Positions 63,104-64,000 of a DNA stretch of 64,000 nt are shown here, one piece after another. The position numbers and the translations under genes were made by a program. The stretch is taken from contig NZ_RAHW01000001.1 of assembly GCF_004117875.1 (NCBI RefSeq), positions 62,001 to 126,000 on the forward strand. The letters are read 5' to 3'. The notes below the pieces were generated by a model that saw only the letters and a list, made by a program, of their open reading frames with translations, did not search any database and was not told the DNA's origin. The DNA is from Geomonas oryzae. Lineage in GTDB: Bacteria > Desulfobacterota > Desulfuromonadia > Geobacterales > Geobacteraceae. Numbering within the stretch: the first letter of the stretch is position 1; each line of letters opens with the position of its first letter.

Positions 63104-63150
63104 GTGTCCCCCTCCCAGCCTCCCCCCTCCGGGGGGAGGAGTTTCCCCCC
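63104..63150. repeat. C/G-rich palindromic repeat after aroF
   Basis: CCCCCTCCCAGCCTCCCCCC then TCCGGGGGGAGGAGTTTCC; same class as 461-545 and 55347-55444. The 244-bp gap 63012-63255 holds nothing else convincing. Confidence 0.65.
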
Positions 63151-63255
63151 CATCAGCCATCGCGGCGAGGGCATCGTGTCCATCGCCCCACCCAGCACTG
63201 GTGCTCGCCGTCATCTGCGCTATCCTTTCCGGGAACTTCGCCCCGGAGGTGAGCC

Positions 63256-63759
63256 ATGTGCATGCCGCGCTTTTTGCCGCTTCTTATCCTCATCGCCCTG
63301 TTCTTCGCCGTCCCGACCGCCGAAGCCGCGCGTCGCGGCGCCGGCGCAGCCCGGCAGACCGCGACCACGGGGGACGCCGAGGTGCTCGGCGACTTTGAAC
63401 GCATACTCGACCTCTGGCGCGACGGCAGGTACGAGGAACTCTACCTGCATATATATAATGGCAAGGACAGCAAGGAGAAGTTCGTCGCCAAGCTCTCCTC
63501 AGCGCCGCGCAAGCCCGCATGCTGCTGGGAAAAGATCCAGGAGCCGCGGGTGTCCATGAAGAACGCCAACACCGCGGTTGTGCACGCAAAGCTCGGCTTC
63601 GAGGCGAGCACGCCCGGCACCGAGTTCGTCACCAAGGGGATCAACCTGAAGAGGGAATCCTCCGGCTGGAGCATCTCGCAGTCCGATCTATACTCCCTGG
63701 CCGACCTGACCGGCAAAAAGCGCCGCTACCGTTACATCCCCGTCCAGCCCGTGAAGTAA
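63256..63759 (+). CDS. Small secreted protein of unknown function
   Basis: 167 residues. ATG 63256 follows GGAGGTGAGCC. A clear signal peptide (FLPLLILIALFFAVPTAEAA) indicates export. The mature part is basic with WRDGRYEELYLHIYNGKDSK, a Cys pair in KPACCWEKIQEPRVSM, and a C-terminal INLKRESSGWSISQSDLYSL segment. The order (helix, then strands ending in a W-S-I-S strand) is reminiscent of NTF2-like/DUF4864 folds, but I do not recognise the family. It lies between aroF and a U32 peptidase gene on the same strand. Confidence 0.7.
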   Translation: MCMPRFLPLLILIALFFAVPTAEAARRGAGAARQTATTGDAEVLGDFERILDLWRDGRYEELYLHIYNGKDSKEKFVAKLSSAPRKPACCWEKIQEPRVSMKNANTAVVHAKLGFEASTPGTEFVTKGINLKRESSGWSISQSDLYSLADLTGKKRRYRYIPVQPVK

Positions 63760-63848
63760 CGCCGCTTCAACCATATCAAAGCCGCTAAACGCCCGTCACA
63801 CTGATGATCCCGCTTGACCCGTGCCACCCCTTTAGGTACTCTAGGCGG

Positions 63849-64000
63849 ATGTCATTAAAACAGGAAAACAACGTCACCAATAAACCAGAACTTCTCTCAC
63901 CCGCCGGCTCTCTGGAGGCCTTTTTCGCAGCCATGGAAAAGGGAGCCGACGCGGTCTACGCAGGGCTCAAGGACTTCTCGGCACGCGCCAAGGCGAAGAA
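63849..64000 (+). CDS. U32-family peptidase, N-terminal fragment (cut by window edge)
   Basis: Only 50 codons are in the window, from ATG 63849. After a 12-residue lead comes KPELLSPAGSLEAFFAAMEK and GADAVYAGLKDFSARAK, the invariant opening of peptidase U32 proteins (LLAPAG...GADAVYAG). Members act as collagenase-like peptidases or in tRNA/ubiquinone hydroxylation, depending on subfamily, which cannot be told from this fragment. The gene continues past the window end. Confidence 0.9.
   Translation, partial: MSLKQENNVTNKPELLSPAGSLEAFFAAMEKGADAVYAGLKDFSARAKAK

Overview
The window looks like core chromosome of a delta-proteobacterial Geobacter relative (Geobacteraceae; the Citrifermentans/Geomonas side is my guess). 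The reasons are high GC, a fused thiE-thiD, a SelD that is itself a selenoprotein, an anaerobic-type cobalamin operon with the small chelatase CbiX, GGDEF and PilZ proteins, and many short palindromic intergenic repeats. No replication origin, rRNA, CRISPR, prophage or intact insertion sequence is visible.

Layout. 1-6 kb (minus strand): purD (cut by the window edge), purH, a RACo-like ASKHA ATPase, selD with an in-frame UGA, and alr. 6-9.4 kb (plus): TPP riboswitch, thiED, thiC. 9.6-14.8 kb: a DruA-like (DUF4338) reading frame that runs without a stop into a glutamine-cyclotransferase-like lipoprotein, then a Cpx-like envelope-stress module (cpxP-like and PDZ genes divergent from cpxR/cpxA-like genes). 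15-16.4 kb: tRNA-Thr(CGT) and two paralogous minus-strand candidate small RNAs on either side of a DUF3332 lipoprotein gene. 16.6-20.8 kb: M23 peptidase, gpmA, class A PBP. 20.9-26.4 kb (minus): hrcA-grpE-dnaK-dnaJ-phospholipase-D-like heat-shock operon behind a perfect CIRCE element. 26.4-28.5 kb: hemW and a nitrilase-family amidase. 28.6-28.85 kb: a 21-bp tandem repeat. 29-33.8 kb: tolQ-tolR-tolA-tolB-pal-cpoB. 33.8-41.9 kb: two small unknown proteins, a Tat subunit, nadA, gamma carbonic anhydrase, an HhH-GPD glycosylase, a TraB/TIKI-like membrane protein, a Nudix hydrolase, rpe, rsmB and a thioredoxin-like protein. 42-48.6 kb: cardiolipin synthase, a GGDEF protein, zur-znuACB, a PilZ protein. 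48.8-59.7 kb (minus): cbiX-cbiC-cbiD-cbiET-cbiL-cbiF-cbiG-(cobJ/cobQ fusion)-cbiB-cobD. 59.8-61.6 kb: M16 peptidase and a YqaA/DedA-like protein. 61.7-63 kb: an aromatic-residue-rich leader peptide with attenuator-like pairing, then DAHP synthase. 63.2-64 kb: a small secreted protein and the start of a U32 peptidase.

Points most worth a second look: the aromatic leader peptide and attenuator before DAHP synthase; the two paralogous candidate sRNAs near 15.3 and 16.3 kb; the UGA-encoded selenocysteine at SelD residue 16; the Cpx-like module with a CpxR-box-like site and a PDZ protein without a signal peptide; and the in-frame joining of a DruA-like gene to a lipoprotein gene. Several classes of intergenic inverted repeats recur at gene boundaries. 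Everything here comes from reading the sequence; no database search was run.
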